The translations under genes and the position numbers were made by a program. A DNA stretch of 64,000 nucleotides from the NCBI GenBank assembly GCA_964630595.1, contig CAZVVT010000003.1, positions 1-64,000 on the forward strand, read 5' to 3'. The notes below the pieces were generated by a model. It saw nothing but the letters and a program-made list of their open reading frames with translations, did no database searches and was not told the origin of the DNA. Every line of letters starts with the position of its first letter. Position 1 is the stretch's first letter. Source of the stretch: CAZVVT01 sp964630595. Its GTDB lineage: Bacteria > Chlamydiota > Chlamydiia > Chlamydiales > VFKH01. This document shows, one piece after another, positions 33,062 to 40,619 of this stretch.

Positions 33062-33628
33062 ATGGCTACCTATGAAAACAAACGCTTCACAAAAGAGGAA
33101 TGTGCAAAACTCTCTTTTGCGGGTGATGCGTTTACGCACTGCCAGTTTGAAGGAGGCATTTTTCAAGGAAGCGACTTTCGTGGTGCGCGGTTTGTGCAAT
33201 GCGTTTTCAAGAACTGCAATGTGCAGTTGATCAAGTTGGACGGCTGCCGACTGCAAGACGTTCTTTTTGAAGAGAGTAAAATTGCAGGCGCAGCGTTTGA
33301 AAAGTGCGACCCCACCTTCTTCTCGCCGCAATTTAAAGAGTGCATTTTGATGGGTTGCAATTTCTCTGGTCTGAAAATGATGAAAACCTCTTTTTGCAAA
33401 TGCACCGTGAAGGAATGTTATTTCAACGACACGAAGCTTGTGAGTGCGGACTTTAACAAAGCCGATCTGGAAGGCAGCCTCTTTCATCACGCAGATCTCT
33501 CTAAAGCTAACTTTATGGGTGCAAAGCAATACTCTATCAACCCTTTATCAAATATACTGAAGCAAGCTCAGTTCTCTTCGCCGGAAGTTCTTTCCTTGTT
33601 GACATTCTTCGACATCAAAATTGACTAA
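33062..33628 (+). CDS. pentapeptide-repeat protein
   Basis: A 188-residue protein made of pentapeptide repeats with central Phe/Leu (FTHCQFEGGIFQGSDFRGARF, FVQCVFKNCNVQLIKLDGC, then DFNKADLEGSLFHHADLSKANF), predicted to fold as a right-handed quadrilateral beta helix. It is unusually Cys-rich for the family. The short C-terminal helix with FFDIKID resembles the dimer end of Qnr/MfpA-type proteins, which mimic DNA and protect gyrase, but the same fold serves other roles. It is isolated between accessory genes. No signal peptide. Confidence 0.88.
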   Translation: MATYENKRFTKEECAKLSFAGDAFTHCQFEGGIFQGSDFRGARFVQCVFKNCNVQLIKLDGCRLQDVLFEESKIAGAAFEKCDPTFFSPQFKECILMGCNFSGLKMMKTSFCKCTVKECYFNDTKLVSADFNKADLEGSLFHHADLSKANFMGAKQYSINPLSNILKQAQFSSPEVLSLLTFFDIKID

Positions 33629-33633
33629 TTTTG

Positions 33634-33667
33634 TTGAGGGTCGTAAACTCAATCCTTTTGTTTTTGC
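33634..33667 (+). terminator. weak candidate terminator
   Basis: Short stem TTGAG/CTCAA (33634-33652) followed by a T-rich tract to 33667, just after the pentapeptide gene. The stem is only 5 bp. Confidence 0.25.
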
Positions 33668-33678
33668 AGGGCGTTTTT

Positions 33679-33756
33679 ATGATGAGGTTATTGATGGCAG
33701 CGATAGGACTTGGATTAGCTGAGCTTATGCGCGCAGGAAGGACCGGAGGCGCTTAA
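33679..33756 (+). other. short open frame, possible small hydrophobic peptide
   Basis: A 25-codon frame, MMRLLMAAIGLGLAELMRAG and five more residues, between the pentapeptide and Nudix genes. A hydrophobic N-terminus and an SD-like GGAGG near its end could belong to the next frame. No family recognised; may not be translated. Confidence 0.2.
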
Positions 33757-33757
33757 T

Positions 33758-33832
33758 TTGGATGTGATTTCCTACGCAGACTTTATACAAGGAGATCCCG
33801 CTGCATTGGCGGTTCTCGAAAAGGCATTGTGA
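33758..33832 (+). pseudogene. possible N-terminal remnant of an oxygenase-like gene
   Basis: A 24-codon frame starting at TTG with GGAGG 8 bases before it. The peptide (ISYADFIQGDPAALAVLEKA in its middle) resembles the first residues of isopenicillin N synthase-like 2-oxoglutarate/Fe(II) oxygenases (P-V-I-D-F-x-D-F pattern). The stop at 33830 is followed at once by the Nudix gene, so only the N-terminus would remain. The resemblance is from memory and short. Confidence 0.25.
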
Positions 33833-33845
33833 AGGAAGGCAAATA

Positions 33846-34241
33846 GTGACAACGAAACATCCCCGCATTGGCGTTGCCTGTATTGTGCAGCGCGGAGGTA
33901 AAGTTCTTTTAGGAAAGAGAAAGGGGGCACACGGTGTGGGTTCATGGGCTCCGCCTGGAGGTCATCTCGAGTTTGGCGAGAGTGTGGAGGCGTGTGCACT
34001 GCGAGAGCTGCTGGAAGAGACGGGCCTGGCAACTACTACAGTGCGCTTGGGGTCATGGACGGAAAATATGCTTGAGGGAGGAGAGAAGCATTATATCACG
34101 CTCTTCGCGTTCTTCGATGATTGCAAAGGTCAGCCGCAATTGATGGAGCCAGAAAAATGTGAGGGGTGGCAGTGGTTCTCCTGGGATGCGCTCCCTGAGC
34201 CTCTTTTCCCTACGGTAACCGCTCTCGCAGAAATAATTTAA
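33846..34241 (+). CDS. Nudix hydrolase (MutT/NUDT15-like)
   Basis: A 131-residue Nudix enzyme. The Nudix box GGHLEFGESVEACALRELLEETGL is intact (G-x5-E-x7-R-E-x2-E-E-x-G). GVGSWAPPGGHLEFGES and the late EGWQWFSWDALPEPLF match the NUDT15/8-oxo-dGTPase-like group, so a nucleotide-sanitising role is likely; the substrate is not proved. GTG start at 33846. Followed after 10 bases by the two-TM gene, whose SD lies in the gap. Confidence 0.92.
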   Translation: MTTKHPRIGVACIVQRGGKVLLGKRKGAHGVGSWAPPGGHLEFGESVEACALRELLEETGLATTTVRLGSWTENMLEGGEKHYITLFAFFDDCKGQPQLMEPEKCEGWQWFSWDALPEPLFPTVTALAEII

Positions 34242-34251
34242 CGAGGAAATT

Positions 34252-34551
34252 ATGCCAGTACTAGCCACATCTTCGACAGCCATTACAGTAAGAGCGCCCT
34301 ATCAATCGCTAGGGGCATCTCGTGCGGCCTGTAAATGCGATTGTTGTGTCGTCGCTATAGTAGTAGGCGCTGTCGCACTCGCGGTGCTATGGACGGTAAC
34401 CGGTGTTGCGCTCCACCAGGGTTGGCATGACAAGGACAAGCTGCTCATCGCTGCTCTCGTCATCACATTGACGCCAGCTGTTGTAGTTGTGGCGATGGCA
34501 AAATCCGGCTCGGGTCCACTCGTATGTTCTCGTCACGGAGCTCTTCTATAA
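34252..34551 (+). CDS. small two-TM hypothetical protein
   Basis: A 99-residue protein with two hydrophobic helices (about 32-53, CVVAIVVGAVALAVLWTVTG, and 66-84, LLIAALVITLTPAVVVVAMA) separated by a short polar loop HQGWHDKDK, preceded by a Cys-rich CKCDCC segment that could be acylated or bind metal. SD CGAGGAA upstream of the ATG. The bilobed pattern is Inc-like and parallels the 32723-33013 protein, but sequence similarity is weak. Converges on the next gene with a 9-base gap. Confidence 0.6.
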   Translation: MPVLATSSTAITVRAPYQSLGASRAACKCDCCVVAIVVGAVALAVLWTVTGVALHQGWHDKDKLLIAALVITLTPAVVVVAMAKSGSGPLVCSRHGALL

Positions 34552-34560
34552 AGCCAATCA

Positions 34561-35244
34561 TCACCAGGGGTGTGGGTCCACGTTCAAACGGGGGCGATGG
34601 GCATGCGCTACGGAGAGAAGAGTGAGGCCTTCGCTGTGAACGCCGAGTGAGAGACCGTGTGTGATGGCTGCGAGGTAGTTGTGATGGACGAGGTAATAGA
34701 TGGCCATGGCGAGAGCGGTGGCGGCGCCTAAGGCGAGGGAGGCCATGGCGACTTCGAAGCTGCCAGAGAGAATGGCAGCACCTGCCAGGGCGCTGGTTGC
34801 AGCATAGGCGAGCAGGACGCAGCCGTTTTTCCATTGGCCCTGACTGAAAGCGGTGGCGGCATCGCCGATGTGCACGGCGCTTTGCATCAACATAGCTGCC
34901 GCAATGAGAGCTGGGCAAGAGGCGAAGAGCGCGGCGAAAGCGACGATGGCCACCACAACCGTCAGAAAGCGTAGGCAAATATAGGGCGTTCGTTCGGGTT
35001 CGTTGCCCTCATTGAGAGATTGGGCCGCGACGAACCCAGATTGCACAATCGTAACAAAGCCGCTGATGGCGCGACCTAGCAGCGCAAGAGGAGCAACGCC
35101 AGAGATAGCGGTAGCAAATATTTGCAGAGCCACCAGGCCAATGGCCACCGCGCGCAATTGCGGCTGCTCTGCCGAACGTCTGATTACATCAAGTCCGCGA
35201 TCGACATTTCCAATGTTTTGTAATACGGGTACAAGCAGCGGCAT
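34561..35244 (-). CDS. hypothetical multi-pass membrane protein
   Basis: A 227-residue protein with about five hydrophobic segments (near 32-56, 60-75, 92-122, 145-160 and 168-192) rich in Ala, and a soluble C-terminus (GLSLGVHSEGLTLLSVAHAH). No recognised family. It is bounded by the small two-TM gene and the composite repeat copy 2. Ala-rich helices without charged residues make a transporter unlikely; it may be another private envelope or inclusion protein. Confidence 0.6.
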   Translation of the reverse strand: MPLLVPVLQNIGNVDRGLDVIRRSAEQPQLRAVAIGLVALQIFATAISGVAPLALLGRAISGFVTIVQSGFVAAQSLNEGNEPERTPYICLRFLTVVVAIVAFAALFASCPALIAAAMLMQSAVHIGDAATAFSQGQWKNGCVLLAYAATSALAGAAILSGSFEVAMASLALGAATALAMAIYYLVHHNYLAAITHGLSLGVHSEGLTLLSVAHAHRPRLNVDPHPW

Positions 35245-35326
35245 AACAATTGAATCGAGGATAGTAGCATGGCAAGATAATTAAGGTAGAGAAAACCTGT
35301 TCTGGCAATTCACTCGTTCGAGTGCT

Positions 35327-35437
35327 AATTGTTCCACGGAAAAATTTGCGATTTTTTCGATGTAGATGGTTGATGGCGAGAGAGTTGATGGAGCGTGGAA
35401 CAATTGGTTTCGCAAATGTAAAGCCGCTTTACATTTG
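35327..35437. repeat. composite palindromic repeat, copy 2
   Basis: The second 111-bp copy, inverted relative to 9901-10011. Outer inverted repeats AATTGTTCCACGG (35327-35339) and CGTGGAACAATT (35394-35405), an A/T-rich palindrome-like block near the left arm (35340-35357), a variable middle, then after 7 bases the hairpin with arms CAAATGTAAAG (35413-35437). A T-run follows on the plus strand to the gspE stop. A further small hairpin CACTCG/CGAGTG lies just outside at 35311-35324. The ends and hairpin are conserved between copies and the middle is not. Confidence 0.85.
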
Positions 35438-35444
35438 AATTTTT

Positions 35445-36866
35445 TTAGAGCGTGCCGAGGACGAGATTGAGTTCGTCGATCGAGGTGAGGCCTTGGTTGA
35501 CGAGGGTCATACCGGATTCGCGCAGGGAGAGCATGCCCTCTTTTTGCGCGAGAGTGTGGAGTTTGTCGGAGGAGGTGAGGCGCGAGAGGCGCAGGCCGGC
35601 GGTCATGGGCATGAGTTCGAAGATAGCGGTGCGGCCTTTGTAGCCGGTGTGGCCGCAGTGGGTGCAGCGGCTGCCGCGGCAGGTGGGGCAGTAGAGGCGG
35701 ATGAGGCGCTGCGCGATGACAGCGAGGAGAGAGGAGTTGATGAGGTAGGGTTCGATGCCCATATCGATGAGGCGGGGGATGGCGGAGGGGGCGTCGTTGG
35801 TGTGGAGAGTGGAGAGGACGAGGTGGCCGGTCATGGCGGCTTGCACGGCGATGGAGGCGGTCTCTTCATCGCGGATTTCGCCGACGAGGACGACGTCGGG
35901 GTCTTGGCGCAGAATGTGACGCAGGCCAGCGGCGAAGGTGAGGTCGATGCGAGCATCAACGGCCATTTGGGCGATGCCGGTGAGCTTGAACTCAACGGGG
36001 TCCTCAATCGTCATGATGTTTTTTTCCACGGCGTTGAGAGAGCGGATGGCACTATAGAGGGTGGTGGTTTTACCGCTACCGGTGGGTCCGGTGACAAGGA
36101 TCATCCCTTCGGGTCGTTTGATCAATTCGCAAAAGGGGGCGAGCACGTGCAGCGGCATACCGATGTTGTGCACATCGAGGGCGACAGAGCCTTGGTCGAG
36201 GATACGCAGCACAATGCGCTCACCGCCCATCACAGGCAGAGTGCTGACGCGGAAGTCGATGGGCCTCTTGCCCAAGAAGAGTTTGATGCGGCCATCTTGC
36301 GGCAGACGGCTTTGGGCGATGTCGAGACGGGCGAGGACTTTTAAGCGCACGATCAACTTAGCGGCAAGGTCAGAAGGGGGCCTCAGGCGCTCTGTGAGCA
36401 GGCCATCGATACGGAAGCGTACGATGAGTCCCTCGTCGCAGGGCTCAAAGTGGATGTCGGAGGCTTTGGCAGTGAGCGCTTCAGTGATGATCGCGTTGAG
36501 CAGCTGAATGGAGGGGGCTTGCTCGCGGTCGTCGAGAAGATCCTCATCATGGGAGAAGGAAATGGTCTGCTCGGAGCCATTTTCCATTTGACCCAGTTTG
36601 CTGCCCGCTTCCTGTGCGTAGATGGCCTCTAGAGCGTGGAGGATTTTCTCCTGGGGTCCTACCGCTATGTGGAGAGGCTCTTTGAAGAATAAAGAGAGCT
36701 CTTCAAGAGCGAAGGGGTTATTGCCGTCGGCCATCAGGAGATGGAGTTGTCCGGCGATGAGGACGGGCAGCGAAAGATGCTTCTTCAGCAGGTTGTAGGG
36801 GATCTTTCGGTAGAGCGTATCTTCAAGAAGGGTCCACTCGCTAGTTACAGGGGACATCGTTACCAA
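35445..36866 (-). CDS. gspE: type II secretion/type IV pilus assembly ATPase GspE
   Basis: A 473-residue hexameric ATPase that powers pseudopilus assembly. An N-terminal domain of about 120 residues, then the AAA core: TGPTGSGKTTTLYSA (Walker A), TIEDPVEF (Asp box), DPDVVLVGEIRDEETA (Walker B), STLHTNDA (His box), and a zinc motif CPTC...CTHC in YCPTCRGSRCTHCGHTGY. It starts at 36866 or at ATG 36857, overlapping the gspD end. Last gene of the minus-strand block hypothetical-gspD-gspE. Confidence 0.96.
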   Translation of the reverse strand: MVTMSPVTSEWTLLEDTLYRKIPYNLLKKHLSLPVLIAGQLHLLMADGNNPFALEELSLFFKEPLHIAVGPQEKILHALEAIYAQEAGSKLGQMENGSEQTISFSHDEDLLDDREQAPSIQLLNAIITEALTAKASDIHFEPCDEGLIVRFRIDGLLTERLRPPSDLAAKLIVRLKVLARLDIAQSRLPQDGRIKLFLGKRPIDFRVSTLPVMGGERIVLRILDQGSVALDVHNIGMPLHVLAPFCELIKRPEGMILVTGPTGSGKTTTLYSAIRSLNAVEKNIMTIEDPVEFKLTGIAQMAVDARIDLTFAAGLRHILRQDPDVVLVGEIRDEETASIAVQAAMTGHLVLSTLHTNDAPSAIPRLIDMGIEPYLINSSLLAVIAQRLIRLYCPTCRGSRCTHCGHTGYKGRTAIFELMPMTAGLRLSRLTSSDKLHTLAQKEGMLSLRESGMTLVNQGLTSIDELNLVLGTL

Positions 36867-39084
36867 ATGCGAGTTTCACGCTGCCCTCAAAGAGCTGGCG
36901 CCGCTGGTTTTCTTTCGCCTTTATCAAACAGCAAATGAGTGCAGGGACATCTCCGGGGCGTTTTTGTAGCTCTGCGAGAGTGGCGCGTCTGTTTTCACAA
37001 ACGTTGTCATCTAGCACGTGCGGCGTTAGGAAAATGAACATCTCTGTTTGAGAATCGCGCATCGTATTGTCAGAAAAGAGTCTGCCAAGAACAGGAATTT
37101 CACCAAAGAAAGGAATGGCTGTGGTTTGGTCGTCATTGGTTTTGCGTCGCAGACCACCGATGACCACCGTTTCGCCGTCGGCAATGCGCACCTGGTTCTT
37201 GATATTGCGTCTGGTCACATCAGGGCGCGAATCTTTGCTGGGTTTGGCCGTATCGAAGGTGATATCCGTTTCTAGCGTAATCGTGCGCGGTCCGCACTCT
37301 TCGGCGTGAATCGTTGGCGTGATCCCAATGGTGATACCATACTGTGCGCGCGAATAGGACTCTTTCACGAAAGGCGCAGGGATCGGACCGCTTTCAAGCA
37401 AGATGGCGCCGTTGTTGAGGGAGATCTCTTCAACGAGAGCGATTTTTGCAGGAGTTTGGTTGATGGTGGTGACAGAAGGGCAGGCATTGATCTGCACATC
37501 CTCTTGAGAGAGCATAAAGCTGTAGATGAGGTCAAATGCGGGCAGGCCGCCGCCTGCTGCGTGAGAGATAAAGTAGGAGAGAATGCCTTTGTTATCGGCG
37601 TTCCAGGAAAAGCCGCCGGAGCTGCTGCCACTGGCTTGTGAGCCCACTTTGAGCAAGTTCAGACCGATGCGGTCCTCGCTTGTCATGCGTTTTTCAAACA
37701 AAAGCACCTCAATGCGCACCATCTTCTTGGGCGAGTCGAGTCGATTGAGCAGCTGAGCAATCTCCTGCACGCGCTCTTTCTCAATCACGCAGATGATGCT
37801 GCCGCTCTGCGCATCGACGATGAAGTTTTCGCCTGGGTGAGCATTGTTTTTTGCACTTGCCCCTGGATTGATCATGCCTGGGTTGACAATGAGATCGGGG
37901 ACGTTGGTCTCGTCGCAACAGTCCTCATTCTCTTGTTGGATAACGTTGACCGATGAGGTGCGTTTAGAGCCCTTTCCTTTCGAGGGTGTTTGCTGCAGAA
38001 GCGTCCACACTTGACGCAGGACTTTAGCGATCTCTTCTGCCTTAGTGTGCTTGCAGACGTAACAGAAGAGGGTTTTCTCTTTGGGGTCGAAAGTCTGCGA
38101 TTGCATATGGCGCAGAATTTCCTCCGACATGCGCACATCGTTTTGGCTTCCCGTCACAAAGAGAGCGGGTGGGTTGGAGGCAATCGGAACGGCATGAAAG
38201 TCGCTATAGCAGTTGACGTCCTTTTGAGGACGTTTGCGGAAGAAGGAGGTGAGCGCTCTCTCGGCATCCTGAGGGGCGATACGTTCGAGAAGAATCAGGC
38301 TCCAGCTATGAGCCGTAGCTTGAGAGCCCAATTGCGTCCACAGCTCAGCGAGTTGGTGCACTTGTGCTGCGGGGCCGCGTAGAAGGATGCGTCCGGAGAA
38401 GGAAAAGATCTTTACCTGCTCAGGCGAGCAGAGTTTGGAGAGCAGAGTGCACGCGGCAACGCCGTCGTCGCCCGGCGCATCCAAAATCAACAGACAGTTG
38501 CGTGAAGGGTCAATGGCGCTGAGTTGTTTGGCGTCCTGCGTGAGCAGCCACTGTCCATGGACAGTTTCCTTATTGCCGGCGATGCGCTTGACGAAGCCGT
38601 TTACGCTCGTCACGCTCAGACCCATGGATTGCGCTAGCTGCTCAATCAGATCATCCCAGCAACCATTTGTGATGGGTAGGTGCGAGGAGACGGCAATCGG
38701 TAGATCGCTGGCCTCTTTGGTCAAGATGTAGAGGTAGTTTTGGCTGTAGTCAGAGACGAGCTGACCAAAAGTGGCTACAGGATAGTGCCACAGCGATGTT
38801 TCGGGGCTGCTTTCCTTTAAAGCGCGGATCTCTTCTTGCAGCGAGCTAATTTCTGCGGAAAGAAGCCGCTTCTCTTCGAACAGCTCTTCGAAATTGCCCT
38901 CGCCTTCAGCACGGGCAAATAGAGCGCGACGCTGCCCCATGGCCTCTTGCAGGCGCGAGTTAATGTGAGTTAGGCGTGCTTCTTGGTCGACAACGCCGCT
39001 CTTCGCAGAGCGCATCTTTTTCTCTTGGATCGTTTGACCAAACGCCAAGATCGGGAGGAGGAGAATCAGGGCAAGTCGAAGCAT
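36841..39084 (-). CDS. gspD: type II secretion secretin GspD
   Basis: A 747-residue outer-membrane secretin. Signal peptide (about 1-16), a coiled-coil-prone region (about 25-90), N-domains, and the C-terminal secretin domain with VEVLLFEKR-type strand (RIEVLLFEKRMTSEDRIGLN), an Asn-poor gate region, the VRIADGETVVIGGLRRK signature and PVLGRLFSDNTMRDSQTEMFIFLTPHV. The Lys/Ser-rich linker near residue 395-400 and the Cys-rich ENEDCCDETN loop are specific to this protein. Overlaps the upstream gene by 19 bases and gspE by 26. Confidence 0.94.
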   Translation of the reverse strand: MLRLALILLLPILAFGQTIQEKKMRSAKSGVVDQEARLTHINSRLQEAMGQRRALFARAEGEGNFEELFEEKRLLSAEISSLQEEIRALKESSPETSLWHYPVATFGQLVSDYSQNYLYILTKEASDLPIAVSSHLPITNGCWDDLIEQLAQSMGLSVTSVNGFVKRIAGNKETVHGQWLLTQDAKQLSAIDPSRNCLLILDAPGDDGVAACTLLSKLCSPEQVKIFSFSGRILLRGPAAQVHQLAELWTQLGSQATAHSWSLILLERIAPQDAERALTSFFRKRPQKDVNCYSDFHAVPIASNPPALFVTGSQNDVRMSEEILRHMQSQTFDPKEKTLFCYVCKHTKAEEIAKVLRQVWTLLQQTPSKGKGSKRTSSVNVIQQENEDCCDETNVPDLIVNPGMINPGASAKNNAHPGENFIVDAQSGSIICVIEKERVQEIAQLLNRLDSPKKMVRIEVLLFEKRMTSEDRIGLNLLKVGSQASGSSSGGFSWNADNKGILSYFISHAAGGGLPAFDLIYSFMLSQEDVQINACPSVTTINQTPAKIALVEEISLNNGAILLESGPIPAPFVKESYSRAQYGITIGITPTIHAEECGPRTITLETDITFDTAKPSKDSRPDVTRRNIKNQVRIADGETVVIGGLRRKTNDDQTTAIPFFGEIPVLGRLFSDNTMRDSQTEMFIFLTPHVLDDNVCENRRATLAELQKRPGDVPALICCLIKAKENQRRQLFEGSVKLAFGNDVPCN

Positions 39085-40148
39085 AAGTGTCGGCAGTCGT
39101 TGCGTAAGCGGTTAAAGAGATGAGCGTGGATGACCTTCTTGCCCTCTTGCTGTCCCATTTCATCGAAGACAAGAAGGTAGTTTTGCGCTTTGCCCGCGGC
39201 GTAGGCGTCGATCTGGTCAGGGTCATCCAAAAAGGACCAGTTCTTGCCATCAAAGAGCCACCAATCGCCCGAGCGTACTTCGGTTTTCAAGCCGTTGAGA
39301 TCAAAGATCCATGAAGAGGAGCTTTTGGCTCCGACAAAACGAAACTGTTTTTCCGGTTGCAGGAAGGCAAACAGCTCCTCGGCTTTCGTGAGCTGGAAGG
39401 GAATGTGGTCGCAGCCCGAGGGAGACCAGAGCGTTCCTTTGAGCGCCATATCATCGGCTTCGTGAATCACCATCAGCCAATGGCCCTGCGTATTCTCCTG
39501 CACCACGGACCAGCAGTTGTCTTTGAAGATGAGCCTGTCTCCTGCTTGCACATAGCAAGGCAGCGCCTCTTCCGGAGGGCCAAAGTCGAGACGGTGAAGA
39601 GCGGCAAGGTCTGCCATTTCCGGTCCGCCGTGTTGCTCAAGAAAGAGATCTTTTCCAACAAGGCGCAAAAATTGGCGGCTTTGCGGAACGAGAGGAGCGG
39701 CGAGCGGCGCTCCGCGCTGCTGCGTTAGTGTTCCTTCGCAATGCGAATTCAGCTGATGTAGCCGAACATCTACTTGGCGCGGTCCGGCTGCTGTCACTGC
39801 TAAAAAGATGGTGGGCTGAATCTCTCGCTCTCCAGAAACGAGCACAATTTGGTCCTCTAATTGAAAAACATGCTCCTTTGCGTGCGCATCGGGCCGTTCA
39901 TTGATGCCTAGATACACGATCTTTTTTAAGATTTGCTTAAGACCGATGCGGTATGGATCTACTTTTAACTGCATGGCGCCCCGCTCTAATTTCACCCCGC
40001 TGGGTGGAGCAATAGAAGGCGTTTCCGCCGTGTAAACTTTTGTGTTTACAGGGGTTGCGGCTTCCGTCGAGGGAGTCAGCCAGGGCAAAAGTCCCAGGGA
40101 AACCAGAAGGAGGCAAAAAGCGAGTAGAGCGCTTGCACCGGTGCGCAT
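39066..40148 (-). CDS. exported protein of the type II secretion operon
   Basis: A 360-residue protein with an N-terminal hydrophobic signal or anchor (about 5-23, ASALLAFCLLLVSLGLLPWL) followed by polar Pro/Thr-rich sequence and a large soluble periplasmic region with repeated beta patterns (SGDWWLFDGKNWSFLDD, CWSVVQENTQGHWLMVIHEA). It overlaps gspD, the position held by a conserved hypothetical gene next to gspD in Chlamydia as I recall it. It could take the GspC/pilotin-like role of holding or folding the secretin. ATG at 40148 is preferred, at the head of the signal sequence; the frame is open to 40172. Confidence 0.72.
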   Translation of the reverse strand: MRTGASALLAFCLLLVSLGLLPWLTPSTEAATPVNTKVYTAETPSIAPPSGVKLERGAMQLKVDPYRIGLKQILKKIVYLGINERPDAHAKEHVFQLEDQIVLVSGEREIQPTIFLAVTAAGPRQVDVRLHQLNSHCEGTLTQQRGAPLAAPLVPQSRQFLRLVGKDLFLEQHGGPEMADLAALHRLDFGPPEEALPCYVQAGDRLIFKDNCWSVVQENTQGHWLMVIHEADDMALKGTLWSPSGCDHIPFQLTKAEELFAFLQPEKQFRFVGAKSSSSWIFDLNGLKTEVRSGDWWLFDGKNWSFLDDPDQIDAYAAGKAQNYLLVFDEMGQQEGKKVIHAHLFNRLRNDCRHLCFDLP

Positions 40149-40229
40149 AGGGGCGACTAATATACCGCTCAATTGACAATTTAAGCACTAGCTGTAGGAT
40201 GAGGGAAAACAAACGATCGAGGATTACTT

Positions 40230-40619
40230 ATGGTAGACCGTTGGGACAATCTCAAAGAAAAAGGTGGGAAATTTGTGTCGGACTTGGACAAAAACCCTCA
40301 CGTGCAGGAAGTAAAACAGCGCGCGAAACAGAACCCTAAGGAGTTCATCCTAGGGGGGTTAATGCTTTTGGGCCTGGTGCTTTCCTACTGGTGGTATGGA
40401 TCCTTAATTGTGGGTGTAGCGGCGGGACTTTTTGCTCCTTGGACGATCAAGGACGTCATTCACCGTGCAGAAAATTTTTATGCAGAGGAGGGCAAATTAC
40501 CCTCTTTTATGCTTGCTGCAGCCGGTGTTTTCCTGGTTTTCCACACTTTTTGGTTTGTGATCGGTATCGTGGCCGGCCTGACCGTTAAGGTCTTTTTCCA
40601 AAAGCACCCAACAGCCTAA
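40230..40619 (+). CDS. hypothetical membrane protein
   Basis: A 129-residue protein: charged N-terminal part (about 1-42), then hydrophobic helices at about 44-56, 60-72 and 90-122 (FILGGLMLLGLVLSYWWYG, then FMLAAAGVFLVFHTFWFVIG). SD GAGGA is well placed before the ATG. Divergent from the gspD block; its last 35 bases overlap the convergent CCA-adding enzyme gene. No family recognised. Confidence 0.72.
   Translation: MVDRWDNLKEKGGKFVSDLDKNPHVQEVKQRAKQNPKEFILGGLMLLGLVLSYWWYGSLIVGVAAGLFAPWTIKDVIHRAENFYAEEGKLPSFMLAAAGVFLVFHTFWFVIGIVAGLTVKVFFQKHPTA

Noticed and set aside
32723..33529. Long minus-strand frame of 268 codons spanning the two-TM gene and the region antisense to the pentapeptide gene
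   Set aside because: The part beyond 33013 mirrors the pentapeptide repeats on the other strand (periodic Phe/Leu/Cys codons give an open antisense frame). Only the 3' part is kept as a gene.
34561..35244. Possible fifth member of the tandem Inc-like family
   Set aside because: It is Ala-rich and hydrophobic, but the L-S-x-L-x-Y-x-V-Q core and P-L-R-[VI]-A-L motif are absent.
35493..36344. Plus-strand 283-codon Gly-rich frame
   Set aside because: Antisense to gspE. The Gly/Asp-rich low-complexity product reflects codon structure of the real gene.
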